Below are positions 31,595 to 42,479 of a stretch of 64,000 nt of DNA, piece after piece; position 1 is the stretch's first letter; the number at the start of each line of letters is the position of its first letter. Both the position numbers and the translations under genes were made by a program. The notes below the pieces were generated by a model. That model had not been told where the DNA came from, did no database searches, and saw only the letters and a list, made by a program, of their open reading frames with translations. The DNA comes from Pictodentalium vernedei (taxonomy: Eukaryota > Mollusca > Scaphopoda > Dentaliida > Dentaliidae): contig CM062297.1 in the NCBI GenBank assembly GCA_031216915.1, positions 366,495,704 to 366,559,703 of the forward strand, in the 5' to 3' direction.

Positions 31595-33257
31595 CCAACA
31601 GAAGTACCCGGATGTAGCATGAAATACCCGGATGTAAAGTTTCTACAACAAGTATCCCCAATAGTCCAATGTCAGGTATCCTCCAATACCCGCATGTGCT
31701 GGGGCACATTTTGCCTTTTCACATAAGCACACATAAACACATATCGGCACATAAAGCATGTGCCTTTGTGCTATGGCACTTTGTGTCACATTGTGCCTTT
31801 TCACATAAGCACATATGACAAAAAGGGATTTTCCAGAAGGTATCCTCGATAGGCATCCTCAAATAATACAATACTAGGCCATAGGTATCCTCAAATACCC
31901 GCATGTGCCTGTGTGCTAGGGCACATTGTGTCACATTGTGCCTTTTCACATAAGCACATATCGGCACATAAAGCATGTGCTTATGTGCTAGTGCACATTG
32001 TGTCACATTGTGCATTTGCCCATAAGCACATATGACAAAAAAAGAATTCTCTAGTAGGTATGCTCGATAGGTATCCTCATATAATGCAATTCTAGGCCAT
32101 AGGTATCCTCAAATACCCGTATGTGCCTATGTGCTAGGGCACATTGTGTCACATTGTGCCTTTTCACATAAGCACATATAAGCACATATTGGCATATAAA
32201 GCATGTGTCTATGTGCTAGGGCACATTGTGTCACATTGTGCCTTTTCACATAAGCACATATCGGCGCATAAAGCATGTGTCTATGCGCTAGGGCACATTG
32301 TGACACATTGTGCCTTTTCACATAAGCACATATGACAGAAAAGTGGTGCTGAATGTCATACGTTTTTCAAAAAAGGAGTGCCGAAATTGGAGTGCCCGGG
32401 GATATTGCCATTGGATATAGAGGTGATGAGAATCGGATACAACTTCGTTGTAATAAGAGGAGATAACTCTGTACGATTAAGTATAGGTTATGGGAAATAA
32501 AGCCATCTGATTGGTTAGTTATAATTTATATAAATGACCTAGATATATGAAACAACAAGAGTACTTGGAATAGGGTCAGAACTAACAAGAATAGACCAGA
32601 ATAGCTAAATATAGTAATAATAAGCAAAGCTGTTCCAACTAATAGGCTCTTCTACGCTACTGGAGTATACTCCAGGACAAAGGAACATGACCAGATAGAC
32701 GAAAAACTATTGTATATATAAGCAGAGAATTCTGAAAGAATTCGAAATGGTAAAACTTGTCGGGTTTATTTGGGTAATTAAACGAGGATTCTGGGAAAAT
32801 TTACTCTAGAACAAAGGAACATTACTAGGTAGACGTAAACTATTACATATATAGATGGAAGCAGAGGATTCTGAAAGAATTCGAAATAATACAACTTGTC
32901 GGGTTGTTTGTGGTAATTAGATTTACTCTTCTACAATCGAACATACCCTCCGAACATACCCCCGTCTTGTTGTAAGACTTTAGGTCACATAACAACCACG
33001 TGCTACCATAGAAACCAAGATGGCAGCCTCCAGTATACAAAATGGACGACGGAAACACGTATCACCCTAACAACACGCGCTGGGATTGCGCACTAGGACC
33101 ACGTATCACTAGGGAGATGACGTCACAAGATTGCCGCTCACGCGGGTTACCATGACAACCAAACATGGCGCCACCAGGTCACGTAACATGACGTCACTTC
33201 CAGGGCCCATTCTGGGGTCCATCTCAATTGGCACGGTCGGGTACATGCTATACTACT
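31595..33257 (-). repeat. Right TIR of the virus-like element
   Basis: Uninterrupted inverted copy of the left TIR, ~1.66 kb. It shows the pre-insertion sequence at the LINE-2* site (around 32715), confirming that the LINE came later. Confidence 0.92.
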
Positions 33258-33263
33258 CATGTC

Positions 33264-34565
33264 TTTTAGATTTTCGGGTTTGCGTTTTTTTTGTTTTTTT
33301 TTGTTTTGTGTTTTTTTATGAACTACTGTAAAAGTGCCCCACCTCTGATGAAAATATGTCTCATAAGCCTTCATATGCTGGATTTCATATAAATATTTTG
33401 TAAATACTCTACGTATATTATGTATGTGTATTGAAATGTGACACTTAAATAAAATATTCTACTACTACATTAAAGTAGTCGGGATTGAAGTGATTAATTA
33501 AGTACAGTAGATTAAACTACCACTTGTACAAGGTGTGAAATAACATTTGAGTGGCCTGACAAAGCACAGAGCTGTCCTTCAAACCAACAACTGTTTTAAC
33601 ACCTCTGCACGTGACCGCTTGAGAAAAAATAAGAGACAAATCAACATTTTCAATTACTTTTTATTAATTCAGCAATCATAATTATAACCATATGTAAATA
33701 AAATCAACAGAAAATAATATTTGTTTTATTTTTCAATAATGTCATGCCGATCGACAAGCCAGACCACCACACATCATACCCCTTGCTCAAACATGCCCCG
33801 AAATTTCGTATTTTAATTGTTTTGTTTTGTCCCCCCACACGAGTCTTGAAACCCCAAAAATTAAAATAGGTTTTCCGGGCCACGTTTTCCCCTGATACCC
33901 CTCCCCATCCTGGAATACTACGAAAGCAAAACCTCACCAACTTGGCTAAGAAAGCAAAACCTCACCAACTTGGCTGTGCATTGCTTAAAACGTTGGAGTT
34001 AAATTAGGGAAAAAACTAACAAGAAAACTTTATGCATGGCATCAAAAATTCACCTTTGCATCCTTTTGCATATTTTATATTCTTTTTTTCCGTCAAGTGA
34101 GTACATGTAAGTATTTTCTGAATACAACAAAAGCAGAGTCGGGACGGAGGGGTGGGGAGAGGGACTCGAAACTTTGGGGGCCACGTGCTTGCCCCAGCGG
34201 TCCAGGATTCTTGGGTACCCCCCCCCCCCTCCCCGTCGTCGTATTTGAATACTAGCTGCAACTCATGGACCCTTTTCCAACTTTAATGACTTTTATAACC
34301 ATTTTTAGAAGGGGGTCGCAAATCACCAATGGTTGTAATTCTGGAGTCCATGAAGTCATAATTTTATTAAAAGCAATCTGACGTAATAAAGTTATCACTC
34401 CCAGAATTGTGCAGCCAAAAGCTTAAACAGTACGTCACTGGATACTTATTGATGAACTTGTAAATTTGAAGCATGATGCTAAAAATGCTAAACAAATGAC
34501 ATTTTGAGGCAAAAAATCGAATTTTTCACTCTATAAGCCGACAGAGAAAAAAAACGGGTTCTGAA
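33264..34565. other. Unclassified AT-rich sequence
   Basis: No convincing gene. T-runs near 33285-33320. A short tandem duplication of AAAGCAAAACCTCACCAACTTGGCT lies at about 33925-33975. A C-run is at 34219-34229. Confidence 0.5.
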
Positions 34566-34577
34566 TTGTTTGGTTTC

Positions 34578-34840
34578 ATTGTTTCATTCATTCATTCATT
34601 GTTTCATTCATTCATTGTTTCATTCATTCATTCAATGTTTCATTCATTCATTCATTGTTTCATTCATTCATTGTTTCATCCATTGTTTCATTCATTTATT
34701 CTTCCATTCGTTCTTTCATTCATTCTTTCATTCATTCATTGTTTCATTCATTCATTCATTCATTCATTCATTCATTCATTCATTCATTCATTCAATTCAT
34801 TCATTCATTCATTCATTCATTCATTCATTCATTCATTCAT
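34578..34840. repeat. (TTCA)n microsatellite
   Basis: Nearly pure TTCATTCA repeats with TTGTTTCA variants in the first half, becoming regular after 34740. It gives open frames in several phases that are not genes. Confidence 0.97.
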
Positions 34841-36140
34841 AGGATGTGGACAGTTATGAGGCGTGGATATTCATTTAATAGAGTTACGCCGCTTAGAGTG
34901 ATGGGCAAAGCAATCGAGGGGGAAAAGGGTGTGGGGGGTGATGAAAGAAATTTCGACTGACTTTAGCTGCATGGGACGGATCACGTCGTCTTCGAACACA
35001 CAAATATGGAATTTTCGAAAATTGTACTTCCTCACCAAACAACCCCATAACAGTATACATTTTCTGCGTTGTGGCCGTTGGTTTTGTTCCATATGCATTC
35101 ACACAATTGGATAATATTTAGTAAAAGTTGCCAGTGATAAAACGGAGAATTGTATAGTGCGTCTAGGCCGGTCGCGCATGGACATCTTTGAGCGGGAACT
35201 CATAGTCGAGTTGTCGGAGTTTTGCTTCGTCACAACGTGCCAACTATTAGTCGATCAACACACTTTATTTCTTTGAAAGGAAAACATGTTTCTCTTGTAT
35301 TAAAAAAATAACGAATATTTCAGGAATTTCTCTTTTTTATGGGGCGAGTTTAATTTTTGTTCCATTTGACCCAAGTGCGAAGTTGGAATTGATAATATTA
35401 TTAGTCTATTCACCACAAAAGACAAAACATCTCCGTTCTCCGCGATAGAATTACGTTTTGTTTGCAGTCAGATCAACATTAAAAACGAGTGGTTTTTATT
35501 TTGACGTTTCATCCTGAAATTGTCGCAAGTACTGGTCTCGAGGGATTAATGTATTGATAGATATTTTCTGTGTTCTGTAATCTCAATCACTGGTCATTGC
35601 GGTGCTCGTTAATCCCCAACACTTGTAATCGCAGTGGTCAGTAATTAAGTCCAGTGGATCCACCGTGGGACTTAATCCTCTACACTTTGTGTCACCTCCA
35701 CAGTGACGGGTGTTTTTGTTACAACCCACCTTGAACGTACTGTACGAACGAACGAGGCGAAAAACTACACACACACACAAAGACAAAGCGCACAACTCTG
35801 AGTTGAGCGCTGTTTTTCAGCATTGACCCAAATTTGTCAAATTGCCGCCTTCCGCAACGAAACTTGGAATGTTCAAAACAATTTTAACGGGCTTTATGCC
35901 ACAGTTGGGAAATGTCACCAAAGAAACAGCAGCGGAGTTGATCACTGCGAGAGGCGCTAAAATTTAAAAACCCGCCCAAACACCGCCCGAATTACATTCT
36001 GTCAACTGCGCTCTACCGTAAATGCGGGTCAAAACTCGACCAAATGTATTCATTAGGAAATGAAGTACATTTGGTCATGACGTTTTCATCCAGCTGACCA
36101 TTGGGAATTGAGTATTTGGACCCAAAACGCATAACAACAT
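34841..36140. other. Unclassified sequence, right part of the nested block
   Basis: Contains the inverted partner (about 35580-35770) of 21196-21290 but no recognised gene. The right border is AACATTAACAATG then TAATTAC, whose reverse complement resembles the TAATTACATT at 21134. Confidence 0.5.
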
Positions 36141-36144
36141 TAAC

Positions 36145-36570
36145 AATGTAATTACTGGATTGTGATATTCAATCCCTCCAAAATAGTAAATGTGACAGTC
36201 ACTAGAAAAAACAATACCCCACTCCAACTATGCTGAGAATGTTTAACCCACCGACCCAGGAAGGTACTGTACATAAGTATCTAGATCTAACTTTCAGTTA
36301 TCGTAGAAAGTAGAATGATCATATTAATAATACAATAGATAAAGCTTGGAGACGTGGAAATATTTTGCAGAAATAAAAATACATTTTAGATCAGAAAACA
36401 TTCTAAACTCTTTATTTTTCTTTCCACCGCTCTCTCTTGAAATACGGCTGTCAAGTGTGGGGCACCTGGACAACCGAAGAAAGCAGAAGACTCGAAAACA
36501 TTCAGTGGAAGCTGCACGATTAGTTACAGGGATTACAAAGAGTGTCTGGAGAAGATATTTGAATTTTTTT
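36145..36570 (+). mobile_element. LINE-1*, 3' piece: RT thumb and C-terminus
   Basis: Reads WIVIFNPSKIVNVTVTRKN, then YLDLTFSYR..NDHINNTIDKAW, then YFSF..PLLEYGCQVWGTWTTEESRRLENIQWK and VTGITKSV. These are the conserved post-palm blocks of Jockey/CR1-type RTs. Several frameshifts are present. It continues the sense of 20605-20985. The 3' end is lost where MITE-like sequence begins. Confidence 0.85.
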
Positions 36571-36574
36571 CTTT

Positions 36575-36640
36575 GTTATTCAGGATATTTTTTTATTTGC
36601 GAATGTCGTCTTCTATTCATATCAGGTAAACTGTGTATGA
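36575..36640. mobile_element. Degenerate end of a piggyBac-type MITE
   Basis: TTATTCAGGATATTTTTTTA and GCGAATGTCGTCTTCTATTC then ATCAGGTAAA resemble the right end of the MITE at 36841-36900, which reads GCAAGTGTCGTCTGCTTTTC then TTAGGTAAA. It is an old partial copy beside the younger one. Confidence 0.5.
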
Positions 36641-36654
36641 AATGTAAGACAGCA

Positions 36655-36905
36655 TTAAGCCTTTACCCAACGTAACGGCCAAAACCGGCCAGCGCTATTC
36701 TCAAAAATCGACAGTTAATTTTCAAAATATTTTCATTTTTTGTCTCAAAAACATAGGTTATGACCCCTCGTTGGAACGAGCTCGTCGAGCTCGTTCCAAC
36801 GAGGGGTCATAACCTATGTTTTTGAGACAAAAAATGAAAAAATTTAGTTATTCAAGAATTTTTTCTGCAAGTGTCGTCTGCTTTTCATGTTAGGTAAAGG
36901 GTTAA
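36655..36905 (+). mobile_element. piggyBac-type MITE, copy 1
   Basis: Bounded by TTAA at 36655-36658 and 36902-36905. The ends are GCCTTTACCCAACGTAACGG and the inverse of CCCTTTACCTAACATG. CCYTTT-like ends with a TTAA target are the piggyBac signature. The core is a long palindrome around 36780 (arms with CATAGGTTATGACCCCTCGT and inverse). No coding capacity. Confidence 0.88.
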
Positions 36906-39290
36906 TTCAGTTTTATTTCTGAAACCATGTCACTAACCATGTTATCACGTCCACGTTGACTGGTGTGGTTAGGTGTTATTAGAAGTGTTGTGAACGATAT
37001 TTCCATAATAGAGTATCTAGTGCTGATTATGTGATAAATATAGTTAAGTACTGGCTACGTTAATAAGTACTCGTATGAGCAATTACTATATGGAATTGTT
37101 TATTTCTTACAGAATCAGAATTAAATCTCTGTTTAGTGGGAGATAATTTTGTTTAGACGTTTGTTAGAATTATACACACGTTTTCTTGCGTGTGAGTAAG
37201 TAAAACGATATTATCTGAATGCAGTTTACGAACCTAACAGGCGCTGTGAACACGAGTATTTATGTTCGAAAGAAGAAAGTTTAGACATTTTTGCAATTTC
37301 TAAAAAAAAATGGAGAGCATGCATGCGTTTGACTACTTACTAATGAAGATACGGGAGAAGTTTTCACCAAAATCTTTAAATCTGTCTAGAAAACTAAGAT
37401 GAGTTGTGTACACAAGAACATCATATGAAAGTTAGTATTAAATCCGAGTTGAAGTTGAGATAATTTACTTAGAATTCTCGAGTCTTGACAATCTGGATGT
37501 ATGCATGTCAACTTGATCATTCATTGGGAGAATCCTCAAAATCGTTCATTTACCTGTGAGGAGATAGTTATGGGCAAAAGAGAAAAATTATTAACAATAA
37601 CCAGTTGATTAATGCAAGTTTATACAGGTTTTGTCACAAAAAACTTTCTATAATTGTTTAATGTTGATAATTCACTGTACCTATATAAGTTTGTTGTATT
37701 CTTGTGTCGTTAGACACGGATAGCAGGTTAGGAAACTTTTGACGAAGGTTTGGCCACCAACCCTCGTCAATGTTTGTACTATATATTATTAAATTTGTTC
37801 AAGTGTAAAGACATTTAGTCTCAGTATTTCATAAAGCGAATTCCCCAGTTCAGAATTTATCCGTGACCAGTTCCCAGTGGTCATACTAGACCCAAAAGGG
37901 CTATATATATAGTTGAGGCACCAGAAAATCAACCTTCAAGTTCAATGTTTTTTTTAAATGAATTAAGGAACCAAGAGTATTGCTTTGTATTTTAAAATTG
38001 AGATAAATGTATGAAATAAATAATTTAAATACCAAAATGAATTTTCACTTCCATTTTCGTAATTTTGATGAAATTGAGAAAAGACGTTTCTTTTTCTTTG
38101 TTGCAAATTTCCGAGCGCAACAATCGGTTGATTTAGACATGGGGATAACAGCTCTCACTGACGTAGTACATGCTTGAATATAACACGAACACAAATATTT
38201 TCACTCCGATGTTTTTTTCACTATACAAATGCGCAGAGCAAGGCATCTTCCAAACACGACGTCGCCATCTCAACGCAATGTTGTTAAACTCATTGGTGTA
38301 TACATATTTTAATCATGAAATTTTCCCAAAATATCAGGAAAATGGGAGTTTTCTGTGGAAAACATTTACTACATACTTTTTTTATTTGGGGTAGTACAGT
38401 TGAAACTAGAATTTCTGTCACAATTAGCGCAGAAATTCTCTTCAGTTAACGCGCTCTTTACTGCAGAAGAATTAAGTTGTCTGAAATAAACGCGAGCGAT
38501 TGCGCTGTGAAATGCAAATGAAATCCGCTATTAGCGAGGTCGGTAGTGAAATCACGAATGGAACCGATCAAACAGAAAGAAAATATTGGGACTTCAGTAT
38601 GTGGGGATGTGGGGGGCGGGGGATTACTACTAAATAGCTGCGGGATAGATTTTTCACTTAGTAATTATTTACAATTTCTGAGGACAAAACACAACAAGCG
38701 GTTGCAAAGGTCCATTATATCAACCACCGGATTGCACCTGCGAACCATGTGATGAAAGTTTGCAAGTGTTTCTTGTGCTGGTGTGAGCAATTATAAATGC
38801 CTTTCGAGTAGAGAATAGATGGCACTGTGCTTAAGTAGTAATCCACTCTCTTCATTCAGTTTTTGGAGTGAAATTTTAATAGCTATTTACGTCATTATGT
38901 GTATTCCAGTGGAGGTTAGGAATGGTGTTAGTGATCTATATTTACTAGTATAGAACTATGCAGTGTTGGGCAAGCTTTCTTTCTTTAGGAATTGAGTTAC
39001 ACTAATGGTGCAGTTTGAGAGGGACAAAAGTGCACTTACTCAGCACGCTATGACTTCAAAATAGTGGACAAAACAGTCACATGACATCTGGTTTCAACTG
39101 TAGTTGGCCACTACTTCATGCTTCCTCTAACGAAGTTATGTTTCGATTTCTCAAGAAACATGTTTATCCATGTGTAACCGCTGGATTTATAAATGCCAAT
39201 ATAATATCATTACTAATGAGTGTCACATTATAATTTATGATATGCCGCAAACTCCTGCTCTTAACTCACACTCAGAGTCTAGTTCCCTTT
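36906..39290. other. Unclassified AT-rich sequence
   Basis: No gene, repeat family or RNA gene recognised in about 2.4 kb. Short open frames here lack any family resemblance. Confidence 0.5.
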
Positions 39291-39518
39291 TTAACCCTTT
39301 ACCTAACATGAAAAGCAGATGTCACTTGCAAAAAAAAGTCGTGAATAACTATTATTTTTATTTTTTGTCTCAAAAACATAGGTTATTGGAGCTCGTTCCA
39401 ATGAGGGGTTCATAACCTATGTTTTAGAGACAGAAAATGAAAAAATAATGAAAATTAATTGGCGATTTTTGAGAATAGCGCTGGCCGGTTTTTTCCGTTA
39501 CGTTAGGTAAAGGGTTAA
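39291..39518 (-). mobile_element. piggyBac-type MITE, copy 2 (inverted relative to copy 1)
   Basis: Bounded by TTAA at 39291-39294 and 39515-39518, with ends CCCTTTACCTAACATG and the inverse of CCCTTTACCTAACGTAACGG. The core palindrome is shorter than in copy 1 (CATAGGTTATTGGAGCTCG against CATTGGAACGAGCTC). It is about 2.6 kb from copy 1 and opposite in orientation. Confidence 0.9.
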
Positions 39519-39987
39519 TACGCGTATCTTCCCTGCCCTCGAATGCTTCCAGCGTCCTTTGTGATTTCCTTCTGAAGTTCATTGTGGCTGATCAAACAAC
39601 CAAAATTTAAAAACGACAAGCAACAATTGTTTATTAATTAATTAATTAATTAATTATTTATTTATACCCATCATTCTAAAAGGCGGAGTGTCTCACCGGA
39701 AAACTCCAAACTCCACAGCCTAAATCACTAGTCTCTGTACAACTGGATTCTCGGAACGTCGTGAAAAATCTCATCACTCAAGCTATCACCACTCCCTCTT
39801 AAGATGTCAAGCCAATCAACGCGATAACTGGGTGTATATTGGATGCTCACGCCAAGCACACGGTTGTGTAGAAATGTTGATGGGGGGGGGGGGGGGGGGG
39901 GGGTGGGCGTAGTCTTCTTACTGAGAGAAAGTGGCACAGAAAATGATGCAACGACCGCACTCGCGATTTACATTTTAACGGACCTTA
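39519..39987. repeat. Low-complexity and unclassified sequence
   Basis: A (TTAA)n stretch at 39632-39662 and a G-run at 39881-39902. Nothing else recognised. Confidence 0.6.
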
Positions 39988-40272
39988 GATGTCGCTCAGT
40001 GCGAAATAATCTTGTCATTGGTTTGTCCGAGTAGCCGGAAGAAGATTGTGAGAAAGTACTTAGGCACTTCTTTAGGGAACAACTCAAAATCGAAAATGAA
40101 CAAGATCTAATATTAGAACGCGTTCATCGTTTCGGGAAGCAGATCGACAGTACACCCCGAAAAATTATGGCGATAATTTTGAACTTCAAAGAAAGAGAGA
40201 TCATCCGAAAGCGTGGACCTAAACTTAAAGGAACTAAGTTCTATATCAACGAACAATTCAATTCACCTTTAT
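39988..40272 (+). mobile_element. LINE ORF1 fragment (L1-type RNA-binding domain)
   Basis: Reads RSVRNNLVIGLSE, an in-frame TAG at 40032-40034, then EEDCEKVLRHFFREQLKIE, ERVHRFGKQ, PRKIMAIILNFKEREIIRKR and KGTKFYINEQF. This is the RRM plus C-terminal domain of L1/transposase-22-type ORF1 proteins, which coat LINE RNA. No ORF2 of the same element is visible directly after it. From 40280 a further ~60-codon open frame runs to 40462 without recognised family. Confidence 0.8.
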
Positions 40273-40626
40273 TCACAGTATATCAATTACATACAGTACG
40301 AACAAGGTGATTTGGTACTCAATCACCCGCCGCGGTGTCGGTGTAGATTGGGTGGAGGAGATTAAGGAAATTAGAGGTCCACCGTGGCTGTATAATGCCA
40401 CCGTGTATTTGGCTGGACAGGATTATAGACTGACAAAACAATTACGTAGACAACCAATGTGAGGGTTGGTCTCGCTCTGCCGGTCGGCAGAAATTAATTA
40501 ACACCACTGACGCAATAAAATCAAAGTATAGTTATTATCAAATATGTGTGTGTGTTTTTAGCTTGATTAGAAGTTTTCATCGGCGTTGTGATTGTGTTGT
40601 GATTTTCGAATCAACAATTTTGAGAT

Positions 40627-41958
40627 GTGTTTTTTGATATAGAGCAAGTAGCTGTAGATGCATATTTGGCAAAGCTGAAACGTAAAATGATAGATGGATC
40701 CAACACTGCTTCCTCTATTTACCAAGAAGAAATTGCAAGTAAGTATCCAAAGTATTTATTTATTTTTGTTCAATCAAGAGTACCGTTTTGTTTCCGAGGC
40801 GTGTCACATTCATTCATTCATTCATTCATTCATTCATTATTCATTCATTCATTCATTCATTCATTCATTCATTCATTCATTCATTCATTCATTCATTTGA
40901 GGGATGGAGAGAGACAGAATAGAGATGGGAGAATAGGGCGAGACTGTGGTGGGTAGGGTGGGGTGAAGATAAACTATTAGCAATCATTCATTCATTCGTT
41001 CGAGAGATAGAGAGAGAGAATAAAGATGGGAGAATGGGGAGACTAGGGGTGGGTGGGGTGGGGTGACGATAAACTATTAGCATTTTTTACATAACCTAGT
41101 TTCTTTTTTCCAGACCTACGTAGAGAAGATTTTATCGCCAAGATACCCACATTCTACAGTGTGAGATCAGCACTCTACCGCTCCCGTTCAAAATCAAGAC
41201 CACCATTACCACGTCAACGACCCGATATAGATCTTCCTGAAATATACACAAAGACAACTGCTGGAGAGGACTTTTTAATAGCATGTGATGGGGACAACAA
41301 CAAGATGCTTATCTTTGGAACTGAAAACAACCTACAACATTTATCAAGTGCGGAAATTTATTTTTGTGATGGAACATTCAGCAAGTGCCCTGATGTTTTT
41401 TATCAATTGTACACTATTCATGCTTTTGTGGAAAATAAGATGTGTCCATTAGTGTTTGGGCTACTGCCTAATAAAACTCAGCAAACTTATGAAAGATTTT
41501 TCCGACTTGTTGTAGAGAAAGCCAGTCAATTCGGCATCAACCTCACACCAAGACAAGTTTTTACGGACTATGAAACTGCAGCTCAAAACGCCATTCAAAT
41601 AACTTTTCCAAACGTGACCCTCAAAGGATGTTTCTTTCATTATGGGCAGGCTGTGTGGAAACATGCCCAGAAAAGTGGTTTGAAAACATTGTTCCAGGAT
41701 GACGAAGAAGTTCATTGTGTGGTGCGGAGGGCTATTGCTCTTCCGCTAGTTCCTGTTGAGCATGTCAGCAATGCGTGGTTTTTAACCCTCGAGGAGGCTC
41801 CTGTAAATGCTAGTGTAGAACAGTTCACTGACTATGTGACAAGTTATTGGGTGGAAGGTGACCACGGACGGTTAATGTGGATCCATTTTGACACGGTTGG
41901 GCCACGCACGACGAACCATATCGAGGGTTGGTTAATTAATTTCTGCCGACCGGCATAG
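40627..41958 (+). pseudogene. MULE transposase, two exons, C-terminally truncated
   Basis: Exon 1 (visible from 40627, no ATG found) has FFDIEQVAVDAYLAKLKRK and SSIYQEEIA. An intron 40739-41113 (GTAAGT...TTTTTTCCAG) joins in frame to NLRREDFIAKIPTFYSVRSALYR. Then come IYFCDGTFSKCPDVFYQLYTIHA with the first catalytic Asp, LVFGLLPNKTQQTYERFF, VFTDYETAAQNAI with the second Asp, GCFFHYGQAVWK and TTNHIEGW. The frame then runs into the right TIR and stops, so the part after the conserved HIEGW motif is lost. An inactive deletion derivative is likely. Confidence 0.88.
40739..41113 (+). other. Predicted intron of the MULE transposase, with (TTCA)n inside
   Basis: Donor GTAAGT at 40739, acceptor after a pyrimidine tract at 41113. 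Splicing keeps the frame (Asn codon formed across the junction). A TTCA microsatellite fills 40811-40896 and short TTCA words recur near 40985. Confidence 0.8.
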
Positions 41959-41978
41959 CGAGACGACCCCCAATGTGA

Positions 41979-42400
41979 ATACCGGCGGATTGAGTGGACA
42001 CAATTAATTAACATCACTCGGTAACCAATTCCCCAGTCTCGCGGTATTGACTTGTGTGAATTAAGTTGCTTCATGTGTGTCATTATGTAAAATGCACTGA
42101 AAATGGTCTGACTGCTTATGGGGAATAGCGAAACAGTCGGTCTGCACTTGTTTTTAAATCACAACAATGCACTATAAACTGCTGTTTTGGGCCCTTGTGG
42201 CTGGGATTCATAAAAAGAAACAAATTGCGATTTACATGTATGAGCATGAAGCACTATTTATTTTTGAAAACCAAATAGCGTTTTCCATATTGGTTACTGA
42301 ACGCAAGTTATTTAACAAACAGCAGACAAAAATAAATAAAAACAAAATGCTAAGAGTGCATTCTTGTACCCTGTAACAGTTATCAACGGAGAAGCGATCT
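41979..42400. other. Unclassified sequence between MULE and LINE-3*
   Basis: No gene recognised. A TAATTAATTAACA word at 42004-42016 echoes the TIR inner end but lies outside the target duplication. Confidence 0.45.
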
Positions 42401-42479
42401 TGTCCCACTAATGTCCTGAAGTGGTATAAATCTGAACTGTGCGCATATAACCTGACGCACTTATGGGGTGGCCACTACC

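Larger units (their letters stand above)
22378..33257. mobile_element. Virus-like element with 1.6-kb TIRs, Polinton-type ends and four tandem genes
   Basis: The ends are AGTAGTATAGCATG and its inverse, so the element runs AG...CT. The 6 bp outside are CATGTG (22372-22377) and CATGTC (33258-33263), five of six alike, the size Polinton integrase makes. Left TIR 22378-29197 is interrupted by LINE-2*; right TIR is 31595-33257. Without the LINE the element is ~5.6 kb with a ~2.4 kb unique core carrying four plus-strand genes. No integrase, polymerase or capsid gene is seen, so it is probably a non-autonomous relative. It looks nearly whole apart from the LINE, with perhaps one to three breaks in its genes. 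Confidence 0.8.
20986..36140. mobile_element. ~15 kb nested insertion block within LINE-1*
   Basis: LINE-1* coding sense stops at 20983 (..RWSKSI) and resumes at ~36145 (WIVIFNPSK) with only two or three codons missing, so everything between is inserted. AATTA occurs at both borders (20980-20984 and about 36149-36153) and may be the target duplication. The block holds the palindrome, an inverted-repeat pair (21.2/35.7 kb), the virus-like element and LINE-2*. Whether it arrived in one or several steps is not clear. Confidence 0.6.
40463..41969 (+). mobile_element. Mutator-like (MULE) DNA transposon with 9-bp target duplication
   Basis: The TIRs are GGGTTGGTCTCGCTCTGCCG, continuing to 40502, and at the right end the inverse of GGGTCGTCTCGCTATGCCGG; about 40 bp each, with few mismatches. 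The direct repeats CCAATGTGA at 40454-40462 and 41970-41978 are perfect, a size typical of MULEs. It contains a MULE transposase split by one intron. At 1.5 kb it is shorter than usual autonomous copies. Confidence 0.93.

Noticed and set aside
22378-33257. Reading the inverted repeats as a host segmental duplication
   Set aside because: AG/CT ends, the 6-bp near-duplication just outside and abrupt loss of similarity at the borders fit an inserted element better.
34566-34960. Long frames of Ser-Phe-Ile-His repeats
   Set aside because: Simple translation of the (TTCA)n microsatellite in several phases. The same holds for 40694-40956.
36346-36675. 109-codon frame near the third LINE-1* piece
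   Set aside because: Out of the LINE frame for most of its length; only a short part overlaps recognisable RT sequence.
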